Assembly (NCBI RefSeq): GCF_001723605.1
Contig: NZ_CP017111.1
Location: 992,001 to 1,056,000, forward strand
Direction: 5' to 3'
DNA length: 64,000 nucleotides
DNA from: Sulfurospirillum halorespirans DSM 13726
Lineage (GTDB): Bacteria > Campylobacterota > Campylobacteria > Campylobacterales > Sulfurospirillaceae
How positions within the stretch are numbered: the first letter of the stretch is position 1; every line of letters starts with the position of its first letter. The notes below the pieces were generated by a model, which searched no databases, was not told where the DNA came from, and saw only the letters and a list, made by a program, of their open reading frames with translations. The position numbers were made by a program, and so were the translations under genes. Shown here piece after piece: positions 1 through 9,236 of this stretch.

Positions 1-62
1 GAGCATGGCGCGCTTTTTACGATTAAAATTAAACATCATTAAACATATTGAATTCTTGACAC

Positions 63-87
63 GTCTTTAAAGCAAAGCTTTAAAGAC
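63..87. repeat. Perfect hairpin upstream of the cytochrome operon
   Basis: An 11-bp perfect inverted repeat (arms GTCTTTAAAGC and its complement) surrounds an AAA loop. Neither side has a T-run, so it is not a classical intrinsic terminator. It may be the processed 3' end of a gene to the left of the window or a regulatory hairpin. The rest of 1-240 shows only a ribosome binding site, AAGGAG, at about 229-234. Confidence 0.5.
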
Positions 88-240
88 TACGTTAACACTT
101 GGTTCTCTTTGGCAGAGTGCCCACGCACCTTTGGTGCTCTATTAACTTAAAAAGATTAATTAACTTCTCTTTTTCATCTCAGCCACATTTTTTTGCCACT
201 TTTTTTCACTACTATTCTCGAAACATTCAAGGAGTCGTAG

Positions 241-531
241 ATGAAAATTATCTCAAAATCACTTATTATTGCCACCATGTTGGCGATTAGTGCGCAAGCA
301 ACCCCACTGTATACCAAGTGTGTTGCCTGTCATGGAGCCGCGGGTGAGAAAGCTGCGTTAAACAAAAGTTTGATCATCAAAGATATGAGCAAGGCTGATT
401 TCATAAGTGCCATGAAAGGCTATAAAGATGGCAGTTATGGCAAAGATCAAAAAGCGTTGATGAAAGCGCAAGTAGCAGCTCTAAACGATACTCAGATCGA
501 AGAGATTGCCTCTTTTATCACGAAAAAATAG
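241..531 (+). CDS. Small periplasmic class I cytochrome c
   Basis: A 96-residue protein with a cleavable signal peptide (about residues 1-20) and one heme-c motif, CVACH, near residue 30, followed by HGAAGEKAAL as in c553-type cytochromes. It should carry electrons in the periplasm. It lies just upstream of the bc1 genes in the same direction, so it may accept electrons from that complex or deliver them onward to an oxidase. AAGGAG lies 7 nt before the ATG. The partner is inferred from position; the fold and heme site are visible. Confidence 0.88.
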   Translation: MKIISKSLIIATMLAISAQATPLYTKCVACHGAAGEKAALNKSLIIKDMSKADFISAMKGYKDGSYGKDQKALMKAQVAALNDTQIEEIASFITKK

Positions 532-542
532 CGGTCTTGACG

Positions 543-1049
543 ATGGCAACGTGTCAAAAAAGACGTGATTTTATAGGCATGGCACTCACAGGCGTTACCG
601 CCGTGGGTGGCGTGTGTGCATTGGGTGCTATGAAAAAGAGTTGGGATCCACTCCCCAGTGTTCAATCAGCTGGCTTCGTCACCGTCGATGTTTCCACGAT
701 AGAAGAGGGCGAGGCGCGCAGTTTTGCGTGGCGCGGAAAGCCCATCTTTGTGTTACGTAAAAGCGCTGATACCCCTAAAAATGCGAAGCGCGATGTGGTC
801 ATTGGCGAAAAAGTTTTTACGCTTGTCATCGGACTGTGTACCCATCTTGGTTGTATCCCTTCGTATGATGCAAAGCAAAAAAGTTTTATCTGCGCCTGTC
901 ACGGTGGCGTTTTTGATGCAAGCGGCATCAACACCTTTGGCCCGCCTCCTCGTCCACTGGACATTCCTCCCTTTAAAATTGCTGGTGAAACGCTTGTTTT
1001 GGGTGAAGAAGGCGAAGAGTACAAAAAATTAACCGCTAAAAAAGCGTAG
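543..1049 (+). CDS. petA: Ubiquinol-cytochrome c reductase, Rieske iron-sulfur subunit
   Basis: Rieske protein of about 168 residues. The N-terminus has a twin-arginine style signal (KRRDFIG) and one hydrophobic anchor. The two cluster-binding boxes, CTHLGC and CACHGG, are intact in the C-terminal half, followed by the usual GPPPRPL loop. It transfers electrons from quinol to cytochrome c1 on the periplasmic side. An in-frame TTG at 537 is possible, but ATG 543 is simpler. It sits 9 nt before petB, in the normal petA-petB-petC order. Confidence 0.95.
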   Translation: MATCQKRRDFIGMALTGVTAVGGVCALGAMKKSWDPLPSVQSAGFVTVDVSTIEEGEARSFAWRGKPIFVLRKSADTPKNAKRDVVIGEKVFTLVIGLCTHLGCIPSYDAKQKSFICACHGGVFDASGINTFGPPPRPLDIPPFKIAGETLVLGEEGEEYKKLTAKKA

Positions 1050-1058
1050 GAGTAGGGC

Positions 1059-2309
1059 ATGGCAGAAATACGAAAAAGCGAAGGCTTGATAGACTGGCTC
1101 GACCAACGTTTAGCAGTTAAAGCGTTTATGCGCGTGATGATGACTGAGTACTGGATCCCTAAAAATATTAATTTTCTCTGGGCAATGGGTGTTGTTTTGG
1201 TGGTGCTTTTTGGCGTGTTGTTGGTAACGGGACTACTTTTGTTGATGTACTATAAACCAGACATCAACCTCGCGTTTGATAGTGTAAATTACACGATTAT
1301 GCAAGAAGTAGAATACGGTTGGTTGTGGCGCCACATGCACGGCGTTGCAGCTTCGGCGACGTTTCTTATCATCTACATTCACCTTTTTACGGGCATTTAT
1401 TATGGCTCTTACAAAAAAGGGCGTGAGATGATCTGGATCACAGGCATGGTGCTTTTTATCGCCTTTTCCGCCGAAGCCTTTAGTGGTTATATGCTTCCGT
1501 GGGGGCAGATGAGTTACTGGGCAGCGCAAGTGATTACCAATCTTTTCAGTGGTATTCCTGTCATTGGGGATGATGTCGTCATCTGGATACGGGGTGATTA
1601 CGTGGTAGCGGATGCAACGTTGACGCGCTTTTTTATGCTGCATGTTGTGTTGCTTCCTTTGGTGATTATCGTCGTGATTGCGGTGCATTTTTACTCACTT
1701 CGCTTTCCGCATGTGAACAATCAAGAGTCTGAAGTTTTGAACTTTGATATGGAATCGAAAAAGTTTCTAGAGGGGCGCAAAAAAGAGTCAAAAGTCGTTC
1801 CTTTTTGGCCTGTGTTCCTCTCCAAAGATTTCTTTGTGGTTGGCTTTTTTATGACGGTTTTCTTTGCATTGGTCTGTTATCAGTTTGATTTTGCGATGGA
1901 CCCGATCAATTTTGAGCCTGCAAACTCAATGAAAACGCCTGCACATATCTACCCTGAGTGGTACTTTTTGTGGAACTACGAAGTGCTTCGAGGCTTTTTC
2001 TTTGACATCGGTGGCATGGCGGCGATGGACATTGGGTTGATCGCATTTGTGATCGCTAATATCGTCTTTATGGTATTGCCTTTTTTAGATCGTAATCCGA
2101 TGAATACAGCCCCTGCGCACAAACGCCCCGTGTTTAAATACTGGTTTTGGCTTTTAGTGTGCGATATGATCGTGCTTACGGTCTATGGCAAGCTTCCTCC
2201 CACTGGTGTGAATGCGTGGGTGGGTTTTGTGGCTGCGGTTGTTTTCTTAGGGCTGTTTATCGCCCTTCCATTCATTACCAAGCACGAAGCCAAAGGAGAT
2301 GCACAATGA
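1059..2309 (+). CDS. petB: Ubiquinol-cytochrome c reductase, cytochrome b subunit
   Basis: A 416-residue polytopic membrane protein, typical for full-length bacterial cytochrome b. Visible features are the helix-B region WRHMHGVAAS, the SGYMLPWGQMSYW segment, a second heme-ligand helix with FFMLHVVLLP and AVHFYSLRFPH, and the Qo-site motif PEWYF. It binds two b hemes and oxidises and reduces quinone across the inner membrane. AGGAG lies 6-7 nt upstream of the ATG. Its stop overlaps the petC start as ATGA, implying coupled translation. Confidence 0.96.
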   Translation: MAEIRKSEGLIDWLDQRLAVKAFMRVMMTEYWIPKNINFLWAMGVVLVVLFGVLLVTGLLLLMYYKPDINLAFDSVNYTIMQEVEYGWLWRHMHGVAASATFLIIYIHLFTGIYYGSYKKGREMIWITGMVLFIAFSAEAFSGYMLPWGQMSYWAAQVITNLFSGIPVIGDDVVIWIRGDYVVADATLTRFFMLHVVLLPLVIIVVIAVHFYSLRFPHVNNQESEVLNFDMESKKFLEGRKKESKVVPFWPVFLSKDFFVVGFFMTVFFALVCYQFDFAMDPINFEPANSMKTPAHIYPEWYFLWNYEVLRGFFFDIGGMAAMDIGLIAFVIANIVFMVLPFLDRNPMNTAPAHKRPVFKYWFWLLVCDMIVLTVYGKLPPTGVNAWVGFVAAVVFLGLFIALPFITKHEAKGDAQ

Positions 2310-3160
2310 GAGAGATCAAAATTTTAGCCATTGTGCTTTTCTTTACCGCCGTGACCTATTGGGGTGTGGAGCCTTATGCGCATTCGCAAATGCACCCGCA
2401 TGTTGCACCTGCTGACTTTAGTTTTAAAGACATAGAGCCTTTACATGTAAACGGAAATATTGAAAATGGTCAAGTGTTGGTCGAAGCCAATTGCATTGCG
2501 TGTCATAGCATTAAAACTCTAGGTCTGGAAGCGCCTATGAGCGTTGAAGATGCGGCGAGTGCCTATGGTGTCGTGCCTCCAGATCTCAGTCATGCAGGCG
2601 TGATTTACGATAAAAATTACCTTGCAGGCTTTTTGAAAGACCCTGTGGGTGCGACCAATCTTTCGCATAAATTTGGGGATGCAAAACCGTATGCAATGCC
2701 TAGCTACAGCTTTTTAAGCGAGCAAGAGATCGCCGATGTGGTGGCGTATCTTAAAAATATTGTCGCTACAAAGGCGTCCGATAAAACAGTCTTTGAAGAG
2801 GCGTGTGGCAGATGTCATAGTATGAAGTACGATGGACTCAAAGCGCAAACACCGAACGCTTTTATCAAAAGCTATCTTGGAGCTGAGGCACCTGATGTGT
2901 CGATGATGATTCGCTCCAAAAAAGCGGAGTATCTGAGCACGTTTATAAATGAGCCGACAAAGATGGTTGAGGGCATTGCGATGCCTCGTGTGGGACTTAC
3001 CGAAGCGTCTCAAGATCAAGTGATCAACTACATGGAAAGTGTGGGAGACCGCAAAAAAGCGGAGCGTGAAAGCCTTGGCTTAAAGCTCATTGGATTTATG
3101 GCTATTTTTACCCTAATAGCGTATTTGTGGAAAGTTCAAATTTGGAAAGAGGTGGAGTAA
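2306..3160 (+). CDS. petC: Ubiquinol-cytochrome c reductase, di-heme cytochrome c1-type subunit
   Basis: About 284 residues, starting at the ATG that overlaps the petB stop; AAGGAG precedes it. There is an N-terminal hydrophobic segment, two heme-c motifs (CIACH near residue 65 and CGRCH near residue 171), and a C-terminal membrane anchor ([15 protein letters not shown]). Two fused cytochrome c domains replace mono-heme cytochrome c1 in Campylobacterota bc1 complexes. It takes electrons from the Rieske protein on the periplasmic face. The stop codon lies inside the loop of a terminator hairpin. Confidence 0.94.
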   Translation: MREIKILAIVLFFTAVTYWGVEPYAHSQMHPHVAPADFSFKDIEPLHVNGNIENGQVLVEANCIACHSIKTLGLEAPMSVEDAASAYGVVPPDLSHAGVIYDKNYLAGFLKDPVGATNLSHKFGDAKPYAMPSYSFLSEQEIADVVAYLKNIVATKASDKTVFEEACGRCHSMKYDGLKAQTPNAFIKSYLGAEAPDVSMMIRSKKAEYLSTFINEPTKMVEGIAMPRVGLTEASQDQVINYMESVGDRKKAERESLGLKLIGFMAIFTLIAYLWKVQIWKEVE

Positions 3161-3175
3161 TCCGCCTCTTTTTTT
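3146..3175 (+). terminator. Intrinsic terminator overlapping the petC stop codon
   Basis: An 11-bp stem (AAAGAGGTGGA with TCCGCCTCTTT, one G-U pair) has a 4-nt loop, GTAA, that contains the petC TAA stop. A run of seven T follows. The hairpin starts inside the coding sequence, so a terminating ribosome would cover it. This suggests coupling between translation and read-through into the chemoreceptor gene. Confidence 0.8.
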
Positions 3176-3195
3176 CGTGTCAACTTAAAGGTAAG

Positions 3196-4794
3196 ATGAT
3201 GTTAAAAACAATCAAATCAAAAACTATTTTTACGCTCTTTGTTGCAACGCTTGGTACGCTTGGTATTTTATTTTTTTTAATATCGTATGACTTTGAAAAA
3301 TTGGCTAAAAGTCAATTTAAAACCTCTTCAACCATGCTCTCTTCCGCCATTTTTCAAACCATCAAAGAGAGTATGAACTCTGGTGATCCACAAGTAATCG
3401 CAACTACCATTCAAAATGCTGCATCTATTTCGGGTGTAACGCAACTGAAAGTGTATAAAAGTCCATCGGTTAAAGAGCTTTTTGCAAGCCCGAAAGATGA
3501 GCAGATTCCTGCAAAATTAGAACCGCTTTTACACCAACACACAGAGTTTTTTGAAGAGTTTAAAGAAAAAGATCAAGAGTACATACGCATAGCGCTTCCT
3601 CTCAAAGCTGAAGTATCGTGTCTTAGCTGCCATGCCAATGTGAAAGAAAATGATGTTTTAGGTGTGAGCGAACTGATTATCTCGACACAAACATCTAAAG
3701 AGAGTATTTTTCGTGCCAAACTGCGCATTGTCTTTTTTATGGCATTAGCGGTAGCCCTTATCTTGATCAGTTTTTCGCTCTTTTTTAAAAAAGAGATTTT
3801 TGGTGTCATTGAAACGTTACGGTTGATGGTTTATAACGTGGCAAAAGGTGATTGTGATTTAACAAAACGCCTTGAGATCAAGCAGTACGATGAACTAGGG
3901 GTTGTTTCATCGCTTATCAATGAGTTCTTATCTAAAATACAAACGACACTTCACGATGTTAAAATAAGCTCCTCTCTCAATCAAGAGTCTGCCCAAGCCT
4001 TAAGAACGATTGCTGCTTCTGTTGTTGAAAAGATTGCTTCGCAAATTGATGCGATTGCACAAGTTCACCGTTCCATCATGGCAATACGCAGTGAAACAAA
4101 TGAGTCGTATTCCCTCTCTCAAATAAGCTCTACGAATCTACAAGAAGCACGAAAATCGCTCGGTCAGCTCTTTTGTGAGCTTGAAGCTTCCGTTGCAGCT
4201 ATACAGTATGATAGTGAGCACGAAAGTGCATTAGCCGATAAAATGACACAATTAACCACGCATGCCACACAGATCAAAACGGTTTTAGAGACGATTGAAG
4301 AGATTGCATCGCAAACCAATCTGCTCTCTTTAAATGCGGCGATTGAGGCAGCGCGTGCGGGTGAGCATGGAAGAGGATTTGCCGTGGTGGCAGATGAAGT
4401 ACGTAAGTTGGCAGAGAAGACTCAAAAAAGCCTTGAAGAGATAAGTCTTGTCGTGCATGCCATTACCACAGGAATTTTGGAAATTAGCGCTGAAATTCAA
4501 AAGAGCTCTGAAAATGCCACAGCTATCTCGCTAAACTCTCAAACGTTGATTGATGAGGCAAAGAAGTCTGATGCAAAGCTTCTGTTGGCAACCCATAATG
4601 CAGACGAGACCATGCAAAAAAATAGCCAAACACTGCATCATATTGAAGCCTTGGTTGATGTGGCGCACACCATGGTTCACCTCGCAGAGGAGACTCAAGA
4701 GACAACGCTCGGGTTACAAACCATTTGCACGGAGCAAGCAAAAAAGAGTGATGATTTAAAAAGCATGCTTCAAGCCTTTCGTACCCAAAAATAA
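3196..4794 (+). CDS. Methyl-accepting chemotaxis protein with periplasmic heme-c motif
   Basis: About 532 residues from ATG 3196 (second ATG at 3199), with AAAGGT upstream. Order: TM1 (about 12-30), a periplasmic sensor domain containing SCLSCH, a CxxCH heme-c motif at about 142-146, TM2 (about 175-197), a HAMP-like region, then the MCP signalling domain with the conserved tip [20 protein letters not shown]. The sensor resembles the DUF3365/Tll0287-type heme sensors fused to chemoreceptors (by motif only). Placement after petABC suggests redox or energy taxis. An upstream terminator means it may have its own promoter or depend on read-through. Confidence 0.87.
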   Translation: MMLKTIKSKTIFTLFVATLGTLGILFFLISYDFEKLAKSQFKTSSTMLSSAIFQTIKESMNSGDPQVIATTIQNAASISGVTQLKVYKSPSVKELFASPKDEQIPAKLEPLLHQHTEFFEEFKEKDQEYIRIALPLKAEVSCLSCHANVKENDVLGVSELIISTQTSKESIFRAKLRIVFFMALAVALILISFSLFFKKEIFGVIETLRLMVYNVAKGDCDLTKRLEIKQYDELGVVSSLINEFLSKIQTTLHDVKISSSLNQESAQALRTIAASVVEKIASQIDAIAQVHRSIMAIRSETNESYSLSQISSTNLQEARKSLGQLFCELEASVAAIQYDSEHESALADKMTQLTTHATQIKTVLETIEEIASQTNLLSLNAAIEAARAGEHGRGFAVVADEVRKLAEKTQKSLEEISLVVHAITTGILEISAEIQKSSENATAISLNSQTLIDEAKKSDAKLLLATHNADETMQKNSQTLHHIEALVDVAHTMVHLAEETQETTLGLQTICTEQAKKSDDLKSMLQAFRTQK

Positions 4795-4798
4795 TCTC

Positions 4799-4840
4799 AA
4801 CTCTCTTCCTTTTTTAGCCGAAGAGAGTTCTTCTTTTCTT
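4799..4840 (+). terminator. Intrinsic terminator after the heme chemoreceptor
   Basis: A perfect 10-bp inverted repeat, AACTCTCTTC and GAAGAGAGTT, lies directly behind the stop codon. It has an 11-nt loop and a pyrimidine-rich T tract downstream. Confidence 0.8.
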
Positions 4841-5042
4841 TCCTATTTTTTCGCCAAAAAACTCTTTTTACCTGCGGTTATTTTGCTCTTTTTTTTATTT
4901 AAAATTTTCCTTGAAGCTTCAAATTAATTGTGGAAACAACGGGCATATTAAAGGTTTAGACGGATGGGTTTATGCGTCTGTCTGGATGCGTTTGAATGTA
5001 AAACGTAGCGCATCACTTTTGGCATAAATTAACGTCATAACG

Positions 5043-5060
5043 GCTTTACATGTAAAGTCG
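5043..5060. promoter_or_regulatory. ACATGT hairpin in the porin 5' leader
   Basis: The stem is centred on TTTACATGTAAA and extends on both sides with one imperfect pair. TTTT follows, and it lies 23 nt before the porin start. It could be a leader hairpin or an attenuator. The same palindrome recurs across the window (see findings). Confidence 0.45.
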
Positions 5061-5082
5061 TTTTATCTTCAAGGAGAAACGT

Positions 5083-6282
5083 ATGAAATTGGCAAATCTT
5101 AGCGTGGCAGCGCTGTGTCTTGCAGGGCTTAGCACCTGTTCTTTGGGTGCCGATACCTTAGCGGATGCTTTCAAAGAGGGCAAAATCAGTGGTGAACTCA
5201 AAGCATTTTACTGGGATCGCGACCGCAATCCTGCCATCAATTCGGCTTCTATTTTCAATACCGGTGTCGTACTTGGCTACACCACAGGCTCTTACAATGG
5301 CTTTAGTCTTGGCTTAACAGGGCAAGCCAATAGCGCGCCATTTGCAAGTTCCAACGCTAAAACACAATTCGGGTGGGATGAGTACGGCTCAGGTGCACAA
5401 CTTTCCGAAGCCTATTTGGCGTATAGCGCAGGTAAAACCACCGTTCAAGTCGGACGCATGTTTTTAAATACGCCACTCATCGCTTCTTTGGGCAATCGTA
5501 TCGTCAAAGAGGCATTTGAGGGCGCTAGTATCGTCAATACCGACCTTCCCAACACGACATTGACCGCGGCATACGTGCAAAAATTCCAAGCGCAAACCGA
5601 TGGGACTGGCAATATCGGCAAATTTACCACCTATAATAATCCGTATGGCACATCTCCTCTATTAGAAGATGGTGCATACACCCTCGTTGCGGTCAATAAA
5701 AGCATCACAGGCTTAACCCTAACCGCGGCGTATGCGGAAGACGTGGAAACCAACGGAGCGATGGCGTACGCAGAAGCGGCGTACAGTATTGCCGTGAACG
5801 CCTTTACCTACGGCTTGAGCGCACAATACTACTACAGCGACAAAGAAGTCACAGGGAGCAACGATGCCGATCTTTACGGTCTTAAAGCAAGCCTCGGTTA
5901 TGGCGCACTCAGTGGTTATGTTGCCTATACAACCGTGAGCAAAGAGGCAACGCTCACACCAGGCATTGGTTGGGGCGCAGACCTTGCGTACACAGGAACC
6001 ATCATTCTCTCCAGCAGTTACCCAGCCAACACAGATGCTTATGCCATCGGGCTTGGCTACGCGTTTACGCCGACAACAACGCTTGGGGCAAGTTATACGA
6101 TAACCGATGATGATGACCTCGCGTACGGCAAAGCATCATATGTTTCACTCACGGGCAATTACGCCTTTGATGGCGCACTTAAGGGGCTCAGCTTCTTAGT
6201 CATGTACGATAAAGAGTACCGTGATTTAGCAGGGGTTCAAGACAAAGATGAGTTTAGGTTTAGCGCCAGTTATAAGTTCTAA
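5083..6282 (+). CDS. OprD-like outer membrane porin
   Basis: A 399-residue protein with a clear signal peptide ending near SLGA, then DTLADAFKEGKISGELKAFY, the usual start of Campylobacterota OprD-family porins. The body has alternating short beta-strand-like segments rich in Tyr and Gly and ends in Phe (SASYKF), the outer-membrane C-terminal signature. It should form a channel for small solutes. AAGGAG lies 8 nt before the ATG. It is a single-gene unit between a leader hairpin and a strong downstream terminator. The substrate cannot be told from sequence. Confidence 0.88.
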   Translation: MKLANLSVAALCLAGLSTCSLGADTLADAFKEGKISGELKAFYWDRDRNPAINSASIFNTGVVLGYTTGSYNGFSLGLTGQANSAPFASSNAKTQFGWDEYGSGAQLSEAYLAYSAGKTTVQVGRMFLNTPLIASLGNRIVKEAFEGASIVNTDLPNTTLTAAYVQKFQAQTDGTGNIGKFTTYNNPYGTSPLLEDGAYTLVAVNKSITGLTLTAAYAEDVETNGAMAYAEAAYSIAVNAFTYGLSAQYYYSDKEVTGSNDADLYGLKASLGYGALSGYVAYTTVSKEATLTPGIGWGADLAYTGTIILSSSYPANTDAYAIGLGYAFTPTTTLGASYTITDDDDLAYGKASYVSLTGNYAFDGALKGLSFLVMYDKEYRDLAGVQDKDEFRFSASYKF

Positions 6283-6292
6283 AACGCCTCAG

Positions 6293-6329
6293 CGCTTTTA
6301 CATGTAAAGCTTACATGTAAAAGCGTTTT
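6293..6329. terminator. Bidirectional terminator built from two ACATGT palindromes
   Basis: A perfect 15-bp stem with loop AGC. Each arm is CGCTTTTACATGTAA or its complement. TTTT follows on the plus strand. It separates the porin from the convergent regulator ending at 6330, so it may serve both. Confidence 0.8.
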
Positions 6330-8318
6330 CTAAAACATTTCAGGTCTTCCAAAGTGGTATCCTTGGGAGTAATCAACGCCTATGTCGCGTACCATCTCGT
6401 AAATGGCTTCTGTTTCGACAAACTCTGCGACGGTGGTGAGGTTTTGTTTTTTGGCAAACAGAACGATGGTCTCAACAATGTGCTGACTGGCGGTGTTGTG
6501 TTTAATATTTTTAATTAAACTTCCATCGATTTTAAGAATGTCAGGCTCGTAGGAAAGCAGTCGCTCAAAGTTAGAATACCCCGTTCCAAAGTCATCAATC
6601 GCGATCTTAACGCCCCTTGCTTTCACCCTTTGAATAAAATGTTTAATCAGAAAAAAGTCTTTAATATCTTCACTCTCCAAGAGCTCAAAAATGACACGAT
6701 GCGCTTCAGTTTCATGCTTAATCAAAAGGTGTTCAATGTAGTCTGTGATCTCGTCGCGCTCAATGTCATGCACGGAGAGGTTGATGGAGATAGAAACGTC
6801 GGGTACTTTTAGCAGTGCCTCAAACGAGTTATCCAAAACGATCTTGGTGATTTTGGAGTAGTAGCGCCCTTTTTTGGCGATTTCTAAGAAATAAAACGGC
6901 GTTAAAAGCTGCCCCTCTTCGGTTACAAGGCGTACTAAAGATTCGTATTTTTCCACTTCTTGAGTGATGTTGTTGACGATGGGCTGGAAGTAGGAGATGA
7001 TTTTACGATTGTCAATCGCGGTCTTAATCATATGAATCGTCTCAATATTTTTAAGCGCATTTTCATACTCAATACCTGAGAGCCCATCGGCGTAGATGAT
7101 GGGTTGCTTATTTTGGATCGCATTTTCGATGCCTATTTTGGCGTCTTCAAAGATTTTGAAAATGCCATACGTAAAGCTGCAAATCACAGAAATGTCGTAC
7201 TCCACGGTATCGACTTTGACGATATACTCTTTGACATTGGCTAAAAATTGCTCTAAAACAGCGTGGATTTCCTCTTTACTTGCCTTGCAGTTACGTCGAT
7301 CGATCGCAAAGGCGTACAAGCCATTTTCAAGGTGGTACACCCTTTGAAATCCCCAACGATTGGGCATAAGATAGAGCATGTTTTTACCAAAAGCCATTTC
7401 GATTTTTTCAACGCTGGCTTTGTCATAAAACTTCTCTAAGATGGTGTAGTCTTCGATTTGCACCAAAATCAGCACGGAAAGACGGTTCGCTTCTAAAAAG
7501 TCGAAAAGTTGCTTTTTATCGCTCATGATCGCGGTAATGTCATGGCGCAATGAGATGTACTCTTCCACCTCACCGTTAGGATTTAAGATGGGTTGAATGG
7601 TTGTCTTGACATAGTAGGTATCACCGTTTTTAGCGCGGTTTTTCACGATGCCTTGCCATGTTTTTTTCTCATCCTTAATCGTTTTCCATAGATCCCTAAA
7701 AGCCGTTTTAGGCATATCGGGATGGCGAATGATGTTATGCGGTTTGCCGACAAGCTCTTCTTTAGTATAGCCTGAAATTTGGCAAAATTTATCATTGACA
7801 AAGGTGATAACCCCTTTGGGGTCGGATTTAGAGATGATGGAGCTTATATTCGTGATATTTTCGTATTGTTTAAGTAGGAGGACATTTTTAAGATTTTCAT
7901 AACGAAGGTGAATTTTTTCGATCACCTTGTGCAACGTCTGGATCAGTTGCGAGATATTTAAAGGCTTGAGTAGATACCCATCCACGCCTGCTTCAATGGT
8001 TTGTGTGAGAAAGTTTGACTCATGGTGTGCTGAGAGAACGATGATCGCCACGTCAGAGCTGATGGTGCGAATGCTCTGTATCAGCTCGATGCCATTCATG
8101 CGTGGCATTGTAATGTCTGTGATGACAAGGTCGATCTTTGCGTGCGAATCGGCATACAGACGTGCGCCTTCCTCTCCGTCTTCGCCTACAATAACCGTGT
8201 CAAAAAATTCTGAAAAAAGACTGGTCGCCGCATGCCTTGCTTGTGGATCATCTTCAATGTAAAGAAGCGTCATCCCCCGACTCATCTGCTTCAACGATGC
8301 TATTTGCTTGCGCTCCAT
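6330..8318 (-). CDS. Response regulator with PAS, degenerate GGDEF and EAL domains
   Basis: About 662 residues. REC spans about 16-135, with the phospho-acceptor Asp in LVITDITMPRMNG and Lys in YLLKPL. PAS (about 150-265, GYTKEELVGKPHNIIRHPDMP) is followed by a GGDEF-like region with no GGDEF signature (HLENGLYAF). A C-terminal EAL domain has ESLVRL in place of EAL, plus [11 protein letters not shown] and late-domain AEFVE motifs. It probably hydrolyses c-di-GMP under phosphorelay control. Start 8318 has GGGGGA upstream. It overlaps psd by 65 bp. Confidence 0.87.
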   Translation of the reverse strand: MERKQIASLKQMSRGMTLLYIEDDPQARHAATSLFSEFFDTVIVGEDGEEGARLYADSHAKIDLVITDITMPRMNGIELIQSIRTISSDVAIIVLSAHHESNFLTQTIEAGVDGYLLKPLNISQLIQTLHKVIEKIHLRYENLKNVLLLKQYENITNISSIISKSDPKGVITFVNDKFCQISGYTKEELVGKPHNIIRHPDMPKTAFRDLWKTIKDEKKTWQGIVKNRAKNGDTYYVKTTIQPILNPNGEVEEYISLRHDITAIMSDKKQLFDFLEANRLSVLILVQIEDYTILEKFYDKASVEKIEMAFGKNMLYLMPNRWGFQRVYHLENGLYAFAIDRRNCKASKEEIHAVLEQFLANVKEYIVKVDTVEYDISVICSFTYGIFKIFEDAKIGIENAIQNKQPIIYADGLSGIEYENALKNIETIHMIKTAIDNRKIISYFQPIVNNITQEVEKYESLVRLVTEEGQLLTPFYFLEIAKKGRYYSKITKIVLDNSFEALLKVPDVSISINLSVHDIERDEITDYIEHLLIKHETEAHRVIFELLESEDIKDFFLIKHFIQRVKARGVKIAIDDFGTGYSNFERLLSYEPDILKIDGSLIKNIKHNTASQHIVETIVLFAKKQNLTTVAEFVETEAIYEMVRDIGVDYSQGYHFGRPEMF

Positions 8319-9144
8319 AGCGTATTCCCCCTATTGGTTGCCCGAATTTTATAGGACCTGTATTGCCAAGGTCGAGATCGATAGACTCTTTTTCAAAAAG
8401 CATAACAATGGTAGACCCCATTTCAAAATGACCAAGTTCATCTCCTTTTGAGAGCGAAAGATCGTCATAACGATAACATTGTTGAAGACTTGCTTTGGCA
8501 TTTGTTTGAATGTTGGCATCAAATGTAAACGCCATTTTGCCCACATTTAAAGCACCAACGAAGATCATGTAAAAAAGTCTATTCTCTTTAGTATAACATT
8601 CTAGCACAACACGCTCGTTTTCGATGAAAAGTCCATCAATTTTACGAAGCCATGTGAAGTTTACGGGGTAAAGCTTCCCAGGAATGTGCACCGCTTTGGC
8701 AATTCGCATATCAATAGGAACGTGGTAACGGTGATAATCACGCGGTGAGAGGTAGAAATTGACAAACATTCCGCCATTCAAACGCGCTTTTTTGTCTTTG
8801 GCGATGTAATCACCCAAAAGGCGTCTCACATCGTAGCTAAATCCTTTAATTTGTAACGCAAGCTGCGCTTCAATGACGCCAAAAGCACTCACACAACTAT
8901 CGCAAGGAGAGATCACGGTTTTTTCACTGATATTAAAAAGGCGACGCGTTTTAAAACGTCTCGTAAAAAGCGCGTTCAAACTTTTGTACGAAGACGCTTC
9001 TTCAAATTCCGTCAAATCCACCTTCATCATCGCCGTATACGACTGGTTGATGATGCGTTGCAGTGAGCTTGGAAACTCTTTAGACGCGAAAACGCCAAAA
9101 AGACGAGACGCAATAGAACTCTTAAAGTTAGGGTAACGTTGCAT
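8254..9144 (-). CDS. psd: Phosphatidylserine decarboxylase proenzyme
   Basis: About 296 residues from ATG 9144. The open frame runs further upstream, but the family pattern begins near this Met (ASRLFGVFASKEFPSSLQRIINQSY). The catalytic segment carries LSPRDYHRYH and the self-cleavage motif GST in HFEMGSTIV, whose Ser becomes the pyruvoyl group. It makes phosphatidylethanolamine at the inner membrane. The 3' end overlaps the downstream regulator by 65 bp in a different frame. It is divergent from the helicase gene, with about 90 bp between them for two promoters. Confidence 0.93.
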   Translation of the reverse strand: MQRYPNFKSSIASRLFGVFASKEFPSSLQRIINQSYTAMMKVDLTEFEEASSYKSLNALFTRRFKTRRLFNISEKTVISPCDSCVSAFGVIEAQLALQIKGFSYDVRRLLGDYIAKDKKARLNGGMFVNFYLSPRDYHRYHVPIDMRIAKAVHIPGKLYPVNFTWLRKIDGLFIENERVVLECYTKENRLFYMIFVGALNVGKMAFTFDANIQTNAKASLQQCYRYDDLSLSKGDELGHFEMGSTIVMLFEKESIDLDLGNTGPIKFGQPIGGIRYGAQANSIVEADESGDDASLH

Positions 9145-9236
9145 GAGACTCTTTCGATTTTTTTCATAGATTTCTTTAAAGGATTGATTATACCCAATCA
9201 ATACGTTTCTTGCAAAAAATGTGATATATTTGCGCC

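Noticed and set aside
99-290. 63-codon frame overlapping the cytochrome c start
   Set aside because: It runs through the upstream region in another frame, has no binding site, and the cytochrome gene explains the sequence better.
1233-1688. 151-codon frame opposite petB
   Set aside because: An antisense shadow of a strongly conserved gene; its sequence is His/Arg-rich noise.
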